Shown in pieces: positions 44,945 to 54,225 of a stretch of DNA of 64,000 bases (positions are counted from its first letter, which is position 1; every line of letters starts with the position of its first letter). This stretch comes from Akkermansiaceae bacterium UBA2367 (GTDB lineage: Bacteria; Verrucomicrobiota; Verrucomicrobiia; Verrucomicrobiales; DEV007). The stretch is from contig DDTJ01000059.1 of assembly GCA_002344525.1 (NCBI GenBank), positions 1 through 64,000 of the forward strand, in the 5' to 3' direction. The translations under genes and the position numbers were made by a program. The notes under the pieces were generated by a model. That model saw only the letters and a program-made list of their open reading frames with translations. It had not been told where the DNA came from and ran no database searches.

Positions 44945-47272
44945 TCAAAAGGTGAGCCGCGTGCTCAGATAGAAGGTCAATCCCGGTTCGGGATAGCCGT
45001 CCGCGAGCTCGTAGTGCTTATCGAGGAGGTTGCGGACTCCGATGGTGACGGAGGCCCGGCTGCTCAATTCGTATTCCACGTTGAGATTGAGGAGGCCGAA
45101 TCCGGGCATGTGGGTGAACTGATTTTCGAACCGGTCCGACGACCAGCGGGCATCCGACAGCTCGACGCCAGGCGTGATGGTGAGCTGCGGGAGCGGTCGC
45201 CAGCGGGCGTAGAGATAGGCCAGATGCTCGGGCGTGCCCACAGGCTTCAGGTCGGGGCGCTGGGGATCGTCGAGACTCCGGTTGAGATAGGTGTAGTTGC
45301 CGCCCAGCGTCAGTTCCTCCAGCAGCTCCCATTCGCCGGAGATCTCGAAGCCGTAGGTTCTCCCTTCGCCGACGTTCTGGTTTTGCACCAAGCCTCCGCC
45401 GATCGGGATCGACTGGATGGCGTCGGTGAGATCGCTGTAGAACACCGCGCCGCCGATGCGCGCCGTGCCGTCGAGGAGCGTGTGGTCGCCGCCGATCTGG
45501 TAGTTGATCGCGCGTTCGGGTTTCAGGTCGGGATTGGGCACCGCTGCGCCGAAGCGGGTGCTGTAGCGCTCGAACAGGTTCGGGAACCGCGTGCGGGCGG
45601 AGACGCTGGCGTAAAGTTCGGTGCCTTCCTCGGGACGCCAGACCAGAGCCGTCTGCCAGTTGAAGGCGTCGTTGTCGAAAAGAGGGTATTCGGCGATCGC
45701 GCCGCCGCTGAAATACTCCGCCTCCAAGGTCTCGTACCAATCGTAGCTGAGGCCCGTGACGAAATCCAAGGTGTCCGTGGCGTGGAAGGTGTTTTCGGCG
45801 GCCACGGACCAAGTGTCCTCCGTCCGGCGCTGGAGGGGCGCGATGTCAGCGGGGAGGTTGTCCGGCGAGTTGTGCTGCCATCGCCGATGGGCGTCGCGCC
45901 GGTAGTGGATGGCCGTCTTGAGGGTGTTCATGGGGAGGATCTCCGTGCCGCCCTCGACGCTGAATCCATAGGCGAAGTCGTTGTAGTGGCTGTCGAAGGC
46001 CCGGTTCGACGTTTGTGTGCGGAAGGTCGAGTCGTCGAAGGTGGAGAGCAGGTTGTCGAAGGTGTTGTAATAGATCTTGGTCTTCACGTAGGAGTCTTCG
46101 CCGACCTGCGTATGGGAGTTGAAGGAGGTGCTGGAAAGATCCCACCCCGGCCAGGTCCAGTCCTGCTGGTAGGCGAGACCGGGCGGCAAGGGGCCGGGAG
46201 TGATGCCGCGAACCGGTTGCCTGACGTGATAGGGAGCGAATTTCTCCCCTTCCTGCCATGTGAAACTGACGACGTATTCATCGGTGGGATTGGGCGTGAA
46301 ACCCGCCTTGAGGTTGACCCTCCAGTCGTCCGTTTCGCTGAAGTCCCGCCGACCCTTGCCTTGGACGGGGCCGCCGAGGCCGGCGGCTTGGGGGATGTAG
46401 TCGCGCGACAGGTACCAGCCGTCGCTTTCGCGCAGCGAGGCGCTGGCTTGGAGGTAGAAAAGCTCCTGCTTGGTGCCGACGGAGCCGAACAGGGTGCGGG
46501 CCGCCAAGTCGCCGGTATTGCCGAAGTCGAATCCGGTGCGGATTTCGCCCTCCAGTTCGCGGGTGGGCTTGCGGGTGACCAGATTGATCGCCCCGCCCAT
46601 GCCGCCCGGCCCGTCGAGGACCGAGGCGTAGCCTTTGTGGATCTGGATTTCGGAAAGGTCGGGCGTGAGGAAGCGACCGTAGTCGAGCCGGTTGTCGGCG
46701 GGCAGGTAGATGCGCACGCCGTCGATGGAGAGAGGCACCTGCCAGCGGTCGAAGCCCCGGACATACACCATGCGCTCGTTCCGGGCGGCGCCGGTATTGG
46801 AGACTTCGACGCCGGGGGTGGTCCGCAAGGCGTCGTCCAAGGTGTTGCGGTTCTGCATGCGGATGTCTTCGGAGGTGACGACGCTTTGCGACAGGGTCTG
46901 GCCCCACGTGCGGGGGACTGCGACAGCGGGGACGGTCGGCAAGGTGGCGACCGGGGCGCTGAGGTTCTGCGGGCGGATGCTCGGGGGGGCCACGGCGCGT
47001 TGCGGCACTCGGGCGCGGGCGCGACCGTCGCGTCTGCCGTAAACGGTGAGCTGTCCGAGTTCGAACACATCGTCGGCGCCAGCGGCCGCTTGGAGAGGCG
47101 GTTTCGGTTTCTCCTGTTCCCCACTGGCGGTTTGCGGATCGACCGTTTCTTCCTGCGCGAGAGTCCAGCCTGGCAGGACTGCCAGAAATCCCATTGCGGC
47201 GAGGGACACGACGAGGCCTTTGCTTTTGACGGATTTCGCGAGGGATCGAGCCGGGGGAAAACGGAATCTCAT
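44945..47272 (-). CDS. TonB-dependent outer-membrane receptor
   Basis: 775 residues from ATG 47272 (MRFRFPPAR). It has a signal peptide, a TonB-box-like ELGQLTVYGRR (about 70), the plug domain (QNRNTLDDALRTTPGVEVSN, YVRGFDRWQVPLSIDGVRI, VLDGPGGMGGAINLVTRKP) and a 22-strand-type barrel ending in a terminal Phe (YLSTRLTF). Features suggest a siderophore or metal-complex receptor, but the ligand is not clear. It follows a two-component system on the same strand, and inverted repeats precede its start, so regulated expression is likely. Confidence 0.92.
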   Translation of the reverse strand: MRFRFPPARSLAKSVKSKGLVVSLAAMGFLAVLPGWTLAQEETVDPQTASGEQEKPKPPLQAAAGADDVFELGQLTVYGRRDGRARARVPQRAVAPPSIRPQNLSAPVATLPTVPAVAVPRTWGQTLSQSVVTSEDIRMQNRNTLDDALRTTPGVEVSNTGAARNERMVYVRGFDRWQVPLSIDGVRIYLPADNRLDYGRFLTPDLSEIQIHKGYASVLDGPGGMGGAINLVTRKPTRELEGEIRTGFDFGNTGDLAARTLFGSVGTKQELFYLQASASLRESDGWYLSRDYIPQAAGLGGPVQGKGRRDFSETDDWRVNLKAGFTPNPTDEYVVSFTWQEGEKFAPYHVRQPVRGITPGPLPPGLAYQQDWTWPGWDLSSTSFNSHTQVGEDSYVKTKIYYNTFDNLLSTFDDSTFRTQTSNRAFDSHYNDFAYGFSVEGGTEILPMNTLKTAIHYRRDAHRRWQHNSPDNLPADIAPLQRRTEDTWSVAAENTFHATDTLDFVTGLSYDWYETLEAEYFSGGAIAEYPLFDNDAFNWQTALVWRPEEGTELYASVSARTRFPNLFERYSTRFGAAVPNPDLKPERAINYQIGGDHTLLDGTARIGGAVFYSDLTDAIQSIPIGGGLVQNQNVGEGRTYGFEISGEWELLEELTLGGNYTYLNRSLDDPQRPDLKPVGTPEHLAYLYARWRPLPQLTITPGVELSDARWSSDRFENQFTHMPGFGLLNLNVEYELSSRASVTIGVRNLLDKHYELADGYPEPGLTFYLSTRLTF

Positions 47273-47294
47273 ATGGATGGGGCCATACCTGATT

Positions 47295-47342
47295 TCGATA
47301 TATTTTTCAATGTATATCGATTGATCCAGATGAATTTTCATC
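47295..47342. promoter_or_regulatory. AT-rich inverted repeats upstream of the TonB-dependent receptor
   Basis: Two palindromes lie 23-70 bp before the receptor ATG. TCGATATA (47295-47302) pairs exactly with TATATCGA (47313-47320) over a 10-bp spacer. GATGAATTTTCATC (47329-47342) is a second with a 2-bp spacer. The AT-rich context is unlike the rest of the window. They look like operators; a Fur-like or response-regulator site are both possible. Confidence 0.55.
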
Positions 47343-47511
47343 ATCTGAACGGGAACGACGTCACATGGGAAACGGGAACGATTCTCGTCTCTCTCTTCCT
47401 GCCTGCCTTCGGAAGGCCCACGCCGAGGGCCCAAGAGACCATGGCGGTGGGGGACTTGAAACGGCTCCTGATGGCCGCCCGGGTTTCGAAGGAGTGAGGA
47501 TGCCAGCCGCC

Positions 47512-48219
47512 TCACACCAGCTTGTAACCCACCCCATGCACCGTGAGGAGGAAGCGCGGCGTCCTGCCGTCGTCGCCGATCTTCTTGCGGATCTGGGCGA
47601 CGCATTGGTCGAGGGCGCGGGTGGTGCCGAAATACTTCACGCCCCAGACCGCCTCAAGGATTCGGTCGCGGCCGAGCACCTTGCCCCGGTGGCGGTGGAG
47701 GTAAGCGATCAACTCGGCCTCGCGCGGCGTCAGGGGCAGGGGCGCGCCGTCGAGGATGGCCTCGTAGGAGGCAAGATCGACCGTCGCCTTCCCCACGGCG
47801 AGGGGTTCGGGGGCCTCCGCTCCGCCGTCGGACGCCCCCCAATCCCGCGAACGCCGCAGCAGCGCCTCGACGCGGGCGAGGAGCTCGTTGATGCCGAAGG
47901 GCTTCGTCACGTAGTCATCGGCCCCGGCCTTGAATCCGACGACCTTGTCGATCTCCTGCCCCTTCGCGGTGAGCATGAGGATGGGAAGGCGGCAGTCGGC
48001 CTTGCGGAGCCGCCTCGCGATGTCGTAGCCGCTCGCGCCGGGAAGCATCACGTCGAGGACGAGAAGGTCGGGCAGCTCCTCGGCGATCTCGCGCAGGGCC
48101 TCGGCCCCGTCGGCGCAGGAGCGCACGGCGTAACCCGCGCCGCGCAGGACCTCCTCAAGGCCGAAACGGATGGAGGGGTCGTCTTCGACGACGAAGACGC
48201 GGATGTCGGCGGGGTTCAT
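47512..48219 (-). CDS. Response regulator, OmpR family
   Basis: 235 residues. The receiver domain has acidic VVEDDPS, the phospho-acceptor Asp in LLVLDVMLPG, the Thr in LTAKG and Lys in VTKPFG. The C-terminal winged helix (LTPREAELIAYLHRHRGKVL, VDQ-like repeat GTTRALDQCVAQIRKKIG) is OmpR/PhoB-like. It overlaps the kinase stop by 4 bases (ATGA), so the two are co-translated. The receptor gene 239 bp downstream may be its target. Confidence 0.95.
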   Translation of the reverse strand: MNPADIRVFVVEDDPSIRFGLEEVLRGAGYAVRSCADGAEALREIAEELPDLLVLDVMLPGASGYDIARRLRKADCRLPILMLTAKGQEIDKVVGFKAGADDYVTKPFGINELLARVEALLRRSRDWGASDGGAEAPEPLAVGKATVDLASYEAILDGAPLPLTPREAELIAYLHRHRGKVLGRDRILEAVWGVKYFGTTRALDQCVAQIRKKIGDDGRTPRFLLTVHGVGYKLV

Positions 48220-50141
48220 GCGAGAAGGGGGAGTTCGAGGGTGAAGACGCTGCCGCCCCCTTTGCGGGTCTCGTAGCGGATCGAGCCGCCGTGCCGCGCG
48301 GCGATGTGGCGGCAGAGGGCGAGCCCGATGCCGGACCCGTCCACGCCGGAGGCAATGGAGTCGTCGACGCGGTAGAAGCGCTCGAAGATCCTCCGCTGGT
48401 GGGCGCGCGGCACGCCGGGTCCGCGGTCGACGACGGAGAGCGTGGCCCGGTCCGGCCCCGCCGCGACCTCGACGGAGACGACCCCGCCGGAAGCGGCGTA
48501 CTTCACCGCGTTGCCGAGGAGGTTCAGCAGCACTTGGGCGAGGGCGTCGCGGTCGCCGGAGACCTGCGGACCGCCCCCGTCGGGAATGGAAAGCTCAACT
48601 TTCATCCCGGCGGCTTCGCCTTGTCCTTTGAAGTCGCCGACGATTTCCCGCGCCAAGCCACCGAGATCGAGAGGAGCGGGGTTCAGGCGCATCTCGCCCC
48701 GGTCGAGCTTGGAGAAGTCGAGGAGCCGGTCGATGAGGCGGGCGAGGCGGCCCGACTCCCTCTCGATCACCTCGGCATACTGGCGCGACTTGCCCGGCTC
48801 CTGCGATTCTGCGCCGCCGAGGAGTTCGGAGAACATGCGGATGGAGGTGAGCGGGGTCTTCAACTCGTGGCTCACATTGCCGACGAAGTCGGTCTTGCGG
48901 GCGGCCATGCGCATCTCGTCGCCGACGGAGCGGAGGACGAGGGCGCTCCCGCCCGCGACGGCCCCGAGCAGGGCGAGGATGGCGATCCACAGGGTGAGCC
49001 GCACCCTCCGCGCCGCCGCGTTCAGGGAAGAGGGGTCGAGGAGGTAGGCGGCGACCTCCCAGCGTGGGAGGAGGGGGCCGATCTCGGAGGCGACGAAGGG
49101 CGCGCTCCAATCCGCCGCGAAGCCCGAGACGGTCCGGGCAACGGGCGCGGCGTCGGAGTCGAGCAGGGCGAAGGCGGCCTCGCGGGAAAGGGCGGCGGAT
49201 TGCGGCTCGGCGAAGATCCCGGCGAGGTCGGAGCGGACGGCGGCAAGGTCGAGCTCGGTCCAGAAGGTGAGCCGAGGATCGCCCGGATGACGTTTCCAGA
49301 GGAGGATGTGCAGTTCGCCGTCGAGGAGCCGGCTGACGGCGCCTTCGTTCCCCCCGGCGGTGACTTGCCTGTTGTCGACCGTCTCGGGGACGAGGGCGGA
49401 GAGGTTCGCGGGCGGCACGGGAGCGGACAGGGTCGGGTCGTCCGCCAGCCCCTCTTCGGTCAGGGAACGCTGCTGCGCGGGCGTGACGCTGCGGAAGCGG
49501 GGGGTAGTGGCCGCGTCGGATGCGTCCTCGATTCGGGCATAGGCGTCGGTAGCAGGCGCAGCGACCGGTGCGGGAGCGGGGGGTGCGCTTCTCCGGTCGT
49601 AGGCCTCGACCTTCCATTTCTGCGAGGGCGCCGCCTTCGCCACCGGGACGCCTCGCGTGGCCAGTCCTTCCTGCTTCTCGCGTTCAGGGGTGTCGGTCTC
49701 GACTTCGCGGCTGAGGGGGCGGGGGGCCTGGTAGATTTCGACGACGCGACGGTTGGTGAGGAAGTCGGCGTGGTCTTCGAGGAAGGCGGCGGCGCGGGTG
49801 CCGGGTTCGGGACGGGGCGAGAGGATCTCCGTCCCGTCCCGGACCACGGCGGCGGCGGCGGCTTGGCTCCATTGGTCGCGCACCCGCTCGTCGAAGTCCT
49901 CCGCGATCCGCGTCCCCTCCTCCGCGACCAGTTCCTCGACGAGCTGCGAGTGGAAGCCCCGGAGGTCGTCGAGGAAGAGGTTGATGCGGTCGGCGAGGGC
50001 GTCGCAGCCGGACTGGTGCAGGCGGGTGCGCTGGCTGTCGAGGACCAGCTCCTGGTCGCGCAGGGAACGCAACGCCAAGGCCGCCAGCAGGATTGCGGGC
50101 AGGAGGATGGCAAGGACGAAGACGAGGACGATCCGCTTCAT
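48216..50141 (-). CDS. Sensor histidine kinase
   Basis: 641 residues. A first membrane helix (VLVFVLAILLPAILLAALAL) is followed by a large periplasmic region of about 350 residues that is Pro/Ala-rich and does not match a known sensor domain. A second helix (LTLWIAILALLGAVAGGSAL) comes next, then the HisKA site NVSHELKTPLTSIRMFSELL and the HATPase boxes (NLLGNAVKYA, DRGPGVPRAHQRRIFERFY, GSGIGLALCRHI). Upstream 100 bp away is a vWA protein gene. The stimulus is unknown. Confidence 0.92.
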   Translation of the reverse strand: MKRIVLVFVLAILLPAILLAALALRSLRDQELVLDSQRTRLHQSGCDALADRINLFLDDLRGFHSQLVEELVAEEGTRIAEDFDERVRDQWSQAAAAAVVRDGTEILSPRPEPGTRAAAFLEDHADFLTNRRVVEIYQAPRPLSREVETDTPEREKQEGLATRGVPVAKAAPSQKWKVEAYDRRSAPPAPAPVAAPATDAYARIEDASDAATTPRFRSVTPAQQRSLTEEGLADDPTLSAPVPPANLSALVPETVDNRQVTAGGNEGAVSRLLDGELHILLWKRHPGDPRLTFWTELDLAAVRSDLAGIFAEPQSAALSREAAFALLDSDAAPVARTVSGFAADWSAPFVASEIGPLLPRWEVAAYLLDPSSLNAAARRVRLTLWIAILALLGAVAGGSALVLRSVGDEMRMAARKTDFVGNVSHELKTPLTSIRMFSELLGGAESQEPGKSRQYAEVIERESGRLARLIDRLLDFSKLDRGEMRLNPAPLDLGGLAREIVGDFKGQGEAAGMKVELSIPDGGGPQVSGDRDALAQVLLNLLGNAVKYAASGGVVSVEVAAGPDRATLSVVDRGPGVPRAHQRRIFERFYRVDDSIASGVDGSGIGLALCRHIAARHGGSIRYETRKGGGSVFTLELPLLA

Positions 50142-50240
50142 GTGAGGGAGTAGTATCGTTCCTCCCTTGGGACGAAACCAGTTGAAAGGTCATTTGTCCT
50201 TGGTCTGTGGTTTGGAATGTGGGCCAAGGACCAAACCCCC

Positions 50241-51599
50241 TCACCGCTTCGCGTTCCGCATCATCCACGCCCGGTTCGAAAGCTGCTTGCGCTGCTCGCT
50301 GGAGAGGCGGTCGCTGTCCAGCTCCTCGCGCGCCCGGGTGATCGTCTCGATCTCCTCGTCGAGGGCTTTTTGCTGCGCGGCGGGGGCGGCGGCTTGGACT
50401 TCCTTCAGCTTGAGAATCTGCCGATCAAGGATGCTGCGGGAACTCGCCGCCTCGCCTTTGTCGGCGTAGGCGATGGCCTCCTCGGTGGCGACAGCGTTGT
50501 CGAAGATCGCGGCTTCGGCGACGATGGTTTGATCGACGGAGCGGGAGGCAAGCGCCTTGTCTTGCGTGTAGCCGACGACGACGGGGGCGGCCTTGCTTTC
50601 CACGACGGCCTTCGAGGAGGCGTCGGCGTAGCGCATCGCGACGCTGGCGATCTCGTTTACCTTGCCGAGGGCTTCTCCTTCGACGCGGCATTCGAGGTAG
50701 ATCTCGCGCTTCTGCCCGCCCGAGACGGTGGAGAAGGTGACGCTCTCGGTGGAGGACTTCAATTCGCCGGGGCGGCCGAGGAAGCGGATCGGTTTGACGC
50801 CTTTGGGGCAGCGGATCTCGATGACGATCTCGCGGGCGACGATGCTTTGCAGCTCGCCCAACTCCTTCGCGAAGACCTCGGGAAGGGTTTCGACGTCGGC
50901 GACGTAGTAGTAGTTCGCATCGCTCGCCTCGGCGAGGGCGGTCATGAGGGTCTCGTTGTAGTCGTTGCCGAGTCCGATGGTGGTCACGGACATGCCTTCG
51001 CGGGCGATGCGGCGGCCGAGGTCGGCGATGGAGCGGTTGTCGCTGGGGCCGACGTTGGCGATGCCGTCGGAGAGGAGGAGGACGCGGTTGATGCGCTCCT
51101 TCCCGAGGAATTCGCGCAACTGCCGCGAGCCTTCCTCGACGCCTCCGTAGAGGGCGGTGCTGCCGCCGGTCTCGATGCGTTCGATGAGACGGCGCACCTC
51201 GCGACGGCGGTCGCCGAGGCGCGAGGCGGGCAGGACGACCTGGACCTCGGTCTCGTAGACGACGAGGGAGAGGACGTCGTCCGCGTCGAGCTGGTCGACG
51301 AGGAGCAGGGCGGCCTGCTTCGCCTGCTCCAGCTTCGCGCCGCTCATGGAGCCGCTGCGGTCGAGGACGATGGCGAGGTTCAGGGACTCCCGTTTCCGTT
51401 TCGGGGCGGCGCAGCCCTCGACTTCGATTTTCACAACGACGGAGCTTCCGCCGCCGCCCGTTTCGAGAAGGGGGCGATCCACGGCGGTTCTCAGCTTCAC
51501 CGTTTCATCGGAGGCATGGAGCTTGGAGGAGATGGGGGTTCCGCTCGCCGCGAGGAGAAGGGCGAGCGCCGACAAACAGAGGCAACGTTTTGTTTCCAT
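50241..51599 (-). CDS. Secreted von Willebrand factor type A domain protein
   Basis: 452 residues, with an N-terminal signal-like segment (LSALALLLAASGTPI). The vWA domain (about 70-230) has a complete MIDAS-type DRSGSMSGAKLEQA, and the later LLLSDGIANVGPSD supports metal binding. A C-terminal part of about 200 residues is typical of the Ca-activated chloride channel-like (YfbK) family. It precedes a sensor kinase and a response regulator on the same strand and may serve as its sensor or cofactor. The start codon ATG 51599 follows the C-rich spacer. Confidence 0.85.
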   Translation of the reverse strand: METKRCLCLSALALLLAASGTPISSKLHASDETVKLRTAVDRPLLETGGGGSSVVVKIEVEGCAAPKRKRESLNLAIVLDRSGSMSGAKLEQAKQAALLLVDQLDADDVLSLVVYETEVQVVLPASRLGDRRREVRRLIERIETGGSTALYGGVEEGSRQLREFLGKERINRVLLLSDGIANVGPSDNRSIADLGRRIAREGMSVTTIGLGNDYNETLMTALAEASDANYYYVADVETLPEVFAKELGELQSIVAREIVIEIRCPKGVKPIRFLGRPGELKSSTESVTFSTVSGGQKREIYLECRVEGEALGKVNEIASVAMRYADASSKAVVESKAAPVVVGYTQDKALASRSVDQTIVAEAAIFDNAVATEEAIAYADKGEAASSRSILDRQILKLKEVQAAAPAAQQKALDEEIETITRAREELDSDRLSSEQRKQLSNRAWMMRNAKR

Positions 51600-51755
51600 G
51601 CGGAAAGCTACGCGGCCTCCGCCAGGAATGTGTCAGGCCCCGGTCAGGAGTTTGTCAGGAAATTGTCATGGAGCACGGAGGGAGGAGGACGCCGCCCCGC
51701 CCCAATTCCCGCGACCCTTCCATTGCATTTCCCCCCGCCGCGCCCAAGTTCCCGC

Positions 51756-52226
51756 ATGGCCCACTGTTTCCTCCATCGCCGCCGCGTCGAGTTCGCCGAC
51801 ACCGATGTGGCGGGCATCATGCACTTCTCGAATTTCTTCCGCTTCATGGAGGTGGCCGAGCACGCCTTCTACCGCTCCCTCGGCTTCTCCGTCCATCCCT
51901 TCCGCCACGGGGCCGATGACTCGGGGCCGAACGTGGGCTGGCCCCGAGTCCACGCCTCCGCCGACTACCGCCTGCCCCTCCATTTCGAGGAGGAGGTCGA
52001 GATCGAACTGCTCGTCGAGGAGCTGCGCGGGAAGACGATCCACTACCACTTCAACTTCTGGAAACACCCCGACTCGCCCGAGGAGCGCGCCCTCGCCGCG
52101 ACGGGGCGCTTCACCATCGTCTGCGTCTCCTTCGACGCCGATACGCGCCGCATGAAAGCGGTTGCCATCCCCGACGAATGGCGCGAGAAGATCGAGGCCG
52201 CCCCGCCCGCCTCCGCTTCCTTCTGA
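51756..52226 (+). CDS. Acyl-CoA thioesterase, 4-hydroxybenzoyl-CoA thioesterase-like
   Basis: 156 residues, a hotdog-fold thioesterase. The active-site region reads RRVEFADTDVAGIMHFSNFFRFMEVAEHAF (in parts), the FcbC/YbgC motif in which Asp attacks the thioester. It hydrolyses aromatic- or short-chain acyl-CoA. It lies 650 bp upstream of a PaaK-like CoA ligase on the same strand, separated by a small membrane protein, so an acyl-CoA route is possible. Confidence 0.85.
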   Translation: MAHCFLHRRRVEFADTDVAGIMHFSNFFRFMEVAEHAFYRSLGFSVHPFRHGADDSGPNVGWPRVHASADYRLPLHFEEEVEIELLVEELRGKTIHYHFNFWKHPDSPEERALAATGRFTIVCVSFDADTRRMKAVAIPDEWREKIEAAPPASASF

Positions 52227-52259
52227 ACCACCCCCGCATCTCCCCGAAACCCCTCCTTG

Positions 52260-52841
52260 ATGGATCCCATGAGCAGTTACTCCTGGCTTGTCTTCGCCCT
52301 CGGCACGGTCGTGACCTGGGGCCTCTACGGCATCTTCCTCCACATGGGCCAAGTCGGCATGGCCGATCCGGTGAACGGCCGCTACAAGGCCTTCCTCTTC
52401 GTCGGCGTCGCCTACTTCCTCACCGCCGTGCTCGCGCCGCTCGCCATCCTCCTCCTGCGCGGGTCGGATTGGAGCTTCCCCGGCAAGGGGCTCTGGCTCT
52501 CCCTCTTCGCCGGCATCCTCGGGGCGATCGGGGCCTTCTTCGTGCTGCTCGCCCTCGGTGCCGCCATCGCGGGCAAGGTGCAGAACGCCCCCGGCGTCGT
52601 CATGTCCATCGTCTTCGCGGGCGCGCCCATCGTGAACGCCGTCGTCTCCATCTCCATGGCGCACGACTGGGGGAAGGTCCGCTGGCCCTTCATCCTCGGC
52701 CTCGTCATGGCCGCCGCCGGAGGCTTCCTCGTGACCAAGTTCAAGCCCGTCCACGCCGCGCCCGCCAAGCCGATTGAAAAAGTCGCCGCCGCCCCCGCCG
52801 CCCCGGACTCCCAGCAGGAGAACGATTCCCGCAGCCTTTGA
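52260..52841 (+). CDS. Small multi-pass membrane protein
   Basis: 193 residues with about five hydrophobic helices (VFALGTVVTWGLYGIF, FLFVGVAYFLTAVLAPLAIL, LSLFAGILGAIGAFFVLLAL, VVMSIVFAGAPIVNAVVS, FILGLVMAAAGGFLVTKF). The C-terminus is an Ala/Pro/Glu tail. It resembles half of a DMT-type permease (EamA repeat), but I cannot name it. ATG 52260 or 52269 both fit. Neighbours are a thioesterase and an acyl-CoA ligase. Confidence 0.75.
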   Translation: MDPMSSYSWLVFALGTVVTWGLYGIFLHMGQVGMADPVNGRYKAFLFVGVAYFLTAVLAPLAILLLRGSDWSFPGKGLWLSLFAGILGAIGAFFVLLALGAAIAGKVQNAPGVVMSIVFAGAPIVNAVVSISMAHDWGKVRWPFILGLVMAAAGGFLVTKFKPVHAAPAKPIEKVAAAPAAPDSQQENDSRSL

Positions 52842-52880
52842 CCCGGCCCTAGTGTCCAGCAAGGCGTCGCGCCCTCCGCC

Positions 52881-54152
52881 ATGCCTGATCGCGCCCACAT
52901 CGAGACCCTCCAGACGGACCGCCTCCGCGCCCTCCTCGGCGAATTGCGCGCCGGCAACGCCTTCTACCGCGAGCGCATCGAGAAAGCCGGCTTGGTCCCG
53001 GATGTGGCGACGCTCGCCGAGTTCGTCGTGCGGATGCCCTTCACCACGAAGATGGACCTCGTCTGGGACCGGGAGGAGTTCCCGCCCTACGGCTCGGATT
53101 TGACCTATCCGCTCGACCGCTACTCGCGCTACTGCCAGAGCAGCGGCACCACGCGCGGCCCCCTGCCCACCCTTGACACGGCGGAGAGCTGGTCAGCCAT
53201 GCTCGACTGCTGGGACCGCGTCTACGAGGCCGCCGGGGTCGGGCCGGAGGACAAAATCTTCTTCGCCTTCTCCTTCGGCCCCTTCCTCGGTTTCTGGACC
53301 GCCTTCGAGGCGGCGACGCGGCGGGGCAATCTGAGCCTTCCCGGCGGCGGCCTCGGCAGTCAAGCGCGGCTCCAGACCCTCGTCGCCCACGATGTCGAGG
53401 TGCTCTGCTGCACCCCGACCTACGCGATGCGCCTCGGCGAACTCTTCGCCTCGCACGCGAACGACGAGACCGCCGCCTACCGGCTGAAGAAAATCATCGT
53501 CGCGGGCGAGCCGGGCGGCAGCCTGCCCGAGGTGCGCCGCTGTCTCGGCGAACTCTGGAAGGGGGCGCAGGTCTTCGACCACCACGGCATGACCGAGACC
53601 GGCCCCGTCACCTACGAGCATCCCGGCAAACCCTACGCCCTTTGCGTCATCGAGGAGGCCTATTTCGCCGAGATCATCGATCGCGAGACCCAGCTCGAAG
53701 TCGCGCCGGGCGGGAAGGGCGAGCTCGTCCTCACCACCCTCACCCGCACCGCCTCCCCGCTCCTGCGCTACCGCACGGGAGACCTCGTGGAGAAGGCCTA
53801 TTTCGATCCGCCGGGCGGCGGCGGGCCTGTCCTCTGTCTCGAAGGCGGCATCCTCGGGCGCATCGACGAGATGGTCGTGATCCGCGGGGTCAACGTCTAC
53901 CCGACGGCGGTGGAGAAGATCCTCCGCGGCTTTTCCGAGGTCGTCGAGTTCCAAGTCGTGCAGACGACGCGGCAATCCATGGCCGAACTGGAGATCAGCA
54001 TCGAAGCCGACGCCCGCGCCAAGCCCGGACTCGCCGAGCGCGTCCAGCGCGAACTCGCCAACGCCTTCACCCTGCGCATCCCCGTGCGGGTGGTGGAGGC
54101 GGGGTCGCTGCCGAGATACGAGTTCAAGTCGAAGCGGTGGATCAAGCAGTGA
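52881..54152 (+). CDS. Phenylacetate-CoA-ligase-like adenylate-forming enzyme
   Basis: 423 residues, the size of PaaK-type CoA ligases. The P-loop-like SSGTTRGPLP resembles SSGTTGKPT but has Arg and Gly-Pro where Gly-Lys-Pro are usual. YRTGDLVEK and a C-terminal GRIDEMVVIRGVNVYPTAVE are typical A5/A8 motifs, and YEFKSKRWIKQ may carry the catalytic lysine. It would activate an aryl or fatty acid to its acyl-CoA. The nearest operon gene is the small membrane protein 39 bp upstream. Confidence 0.85.
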   Translation: MPDRAHIETLQTDRLRALLGELRAGNAFYRERIEKAGLVPDVATLAEFVVRMPFTTKMDLVWDREEFPPYGSDLTYPLDRYSRYCQSSGTTRGPLPTLDTAESWSAMLDCWDRVYEAAGVGPEDKIFFAFSFGPFLGFWTAFEAATRRGNLSLPGGGLGSQARLQTLVAHDVEVLCCTPTYAMRLGELFASHANDETAAYRLKKIIVAGEPGGSLPEVRRCLGELWKGAQVFDHHGMTETGPVTYEHPGKPYALCVIEEAYFAEIIDRETQLEVAPGGKGELVLTTLTRTASPLLRYRTGDLVEKAYFDPPGGGGPVLCLEGGILGRIDEMVVIRGVNVYPTAVEKILRGFSEVVEFQVVQTTRQSMAELEISIEADARAKPGLAERVQRELANAFTLRIPVRVVEAGSLPRYEFKSKRWIKQ

Positions 54153-54225
54153 GGGGGTGGACGTGTAAGCTGAGGCACCCGCGCTCGAGAGAGTGTGCCA
54201 CACATTCGCCCGTTCACGCTCACGG

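Noticed and set aside
50187..50240. Repeated TTTGTCCTTGGTC / GGACCAAAC-like blocks between the vWA gene and the kinase as a regulatory array
   Set aside because: The blocks are short and partly inverted, like the GGTC-type minisatellites elsewhere in the window. No consistent period supports an operator array.
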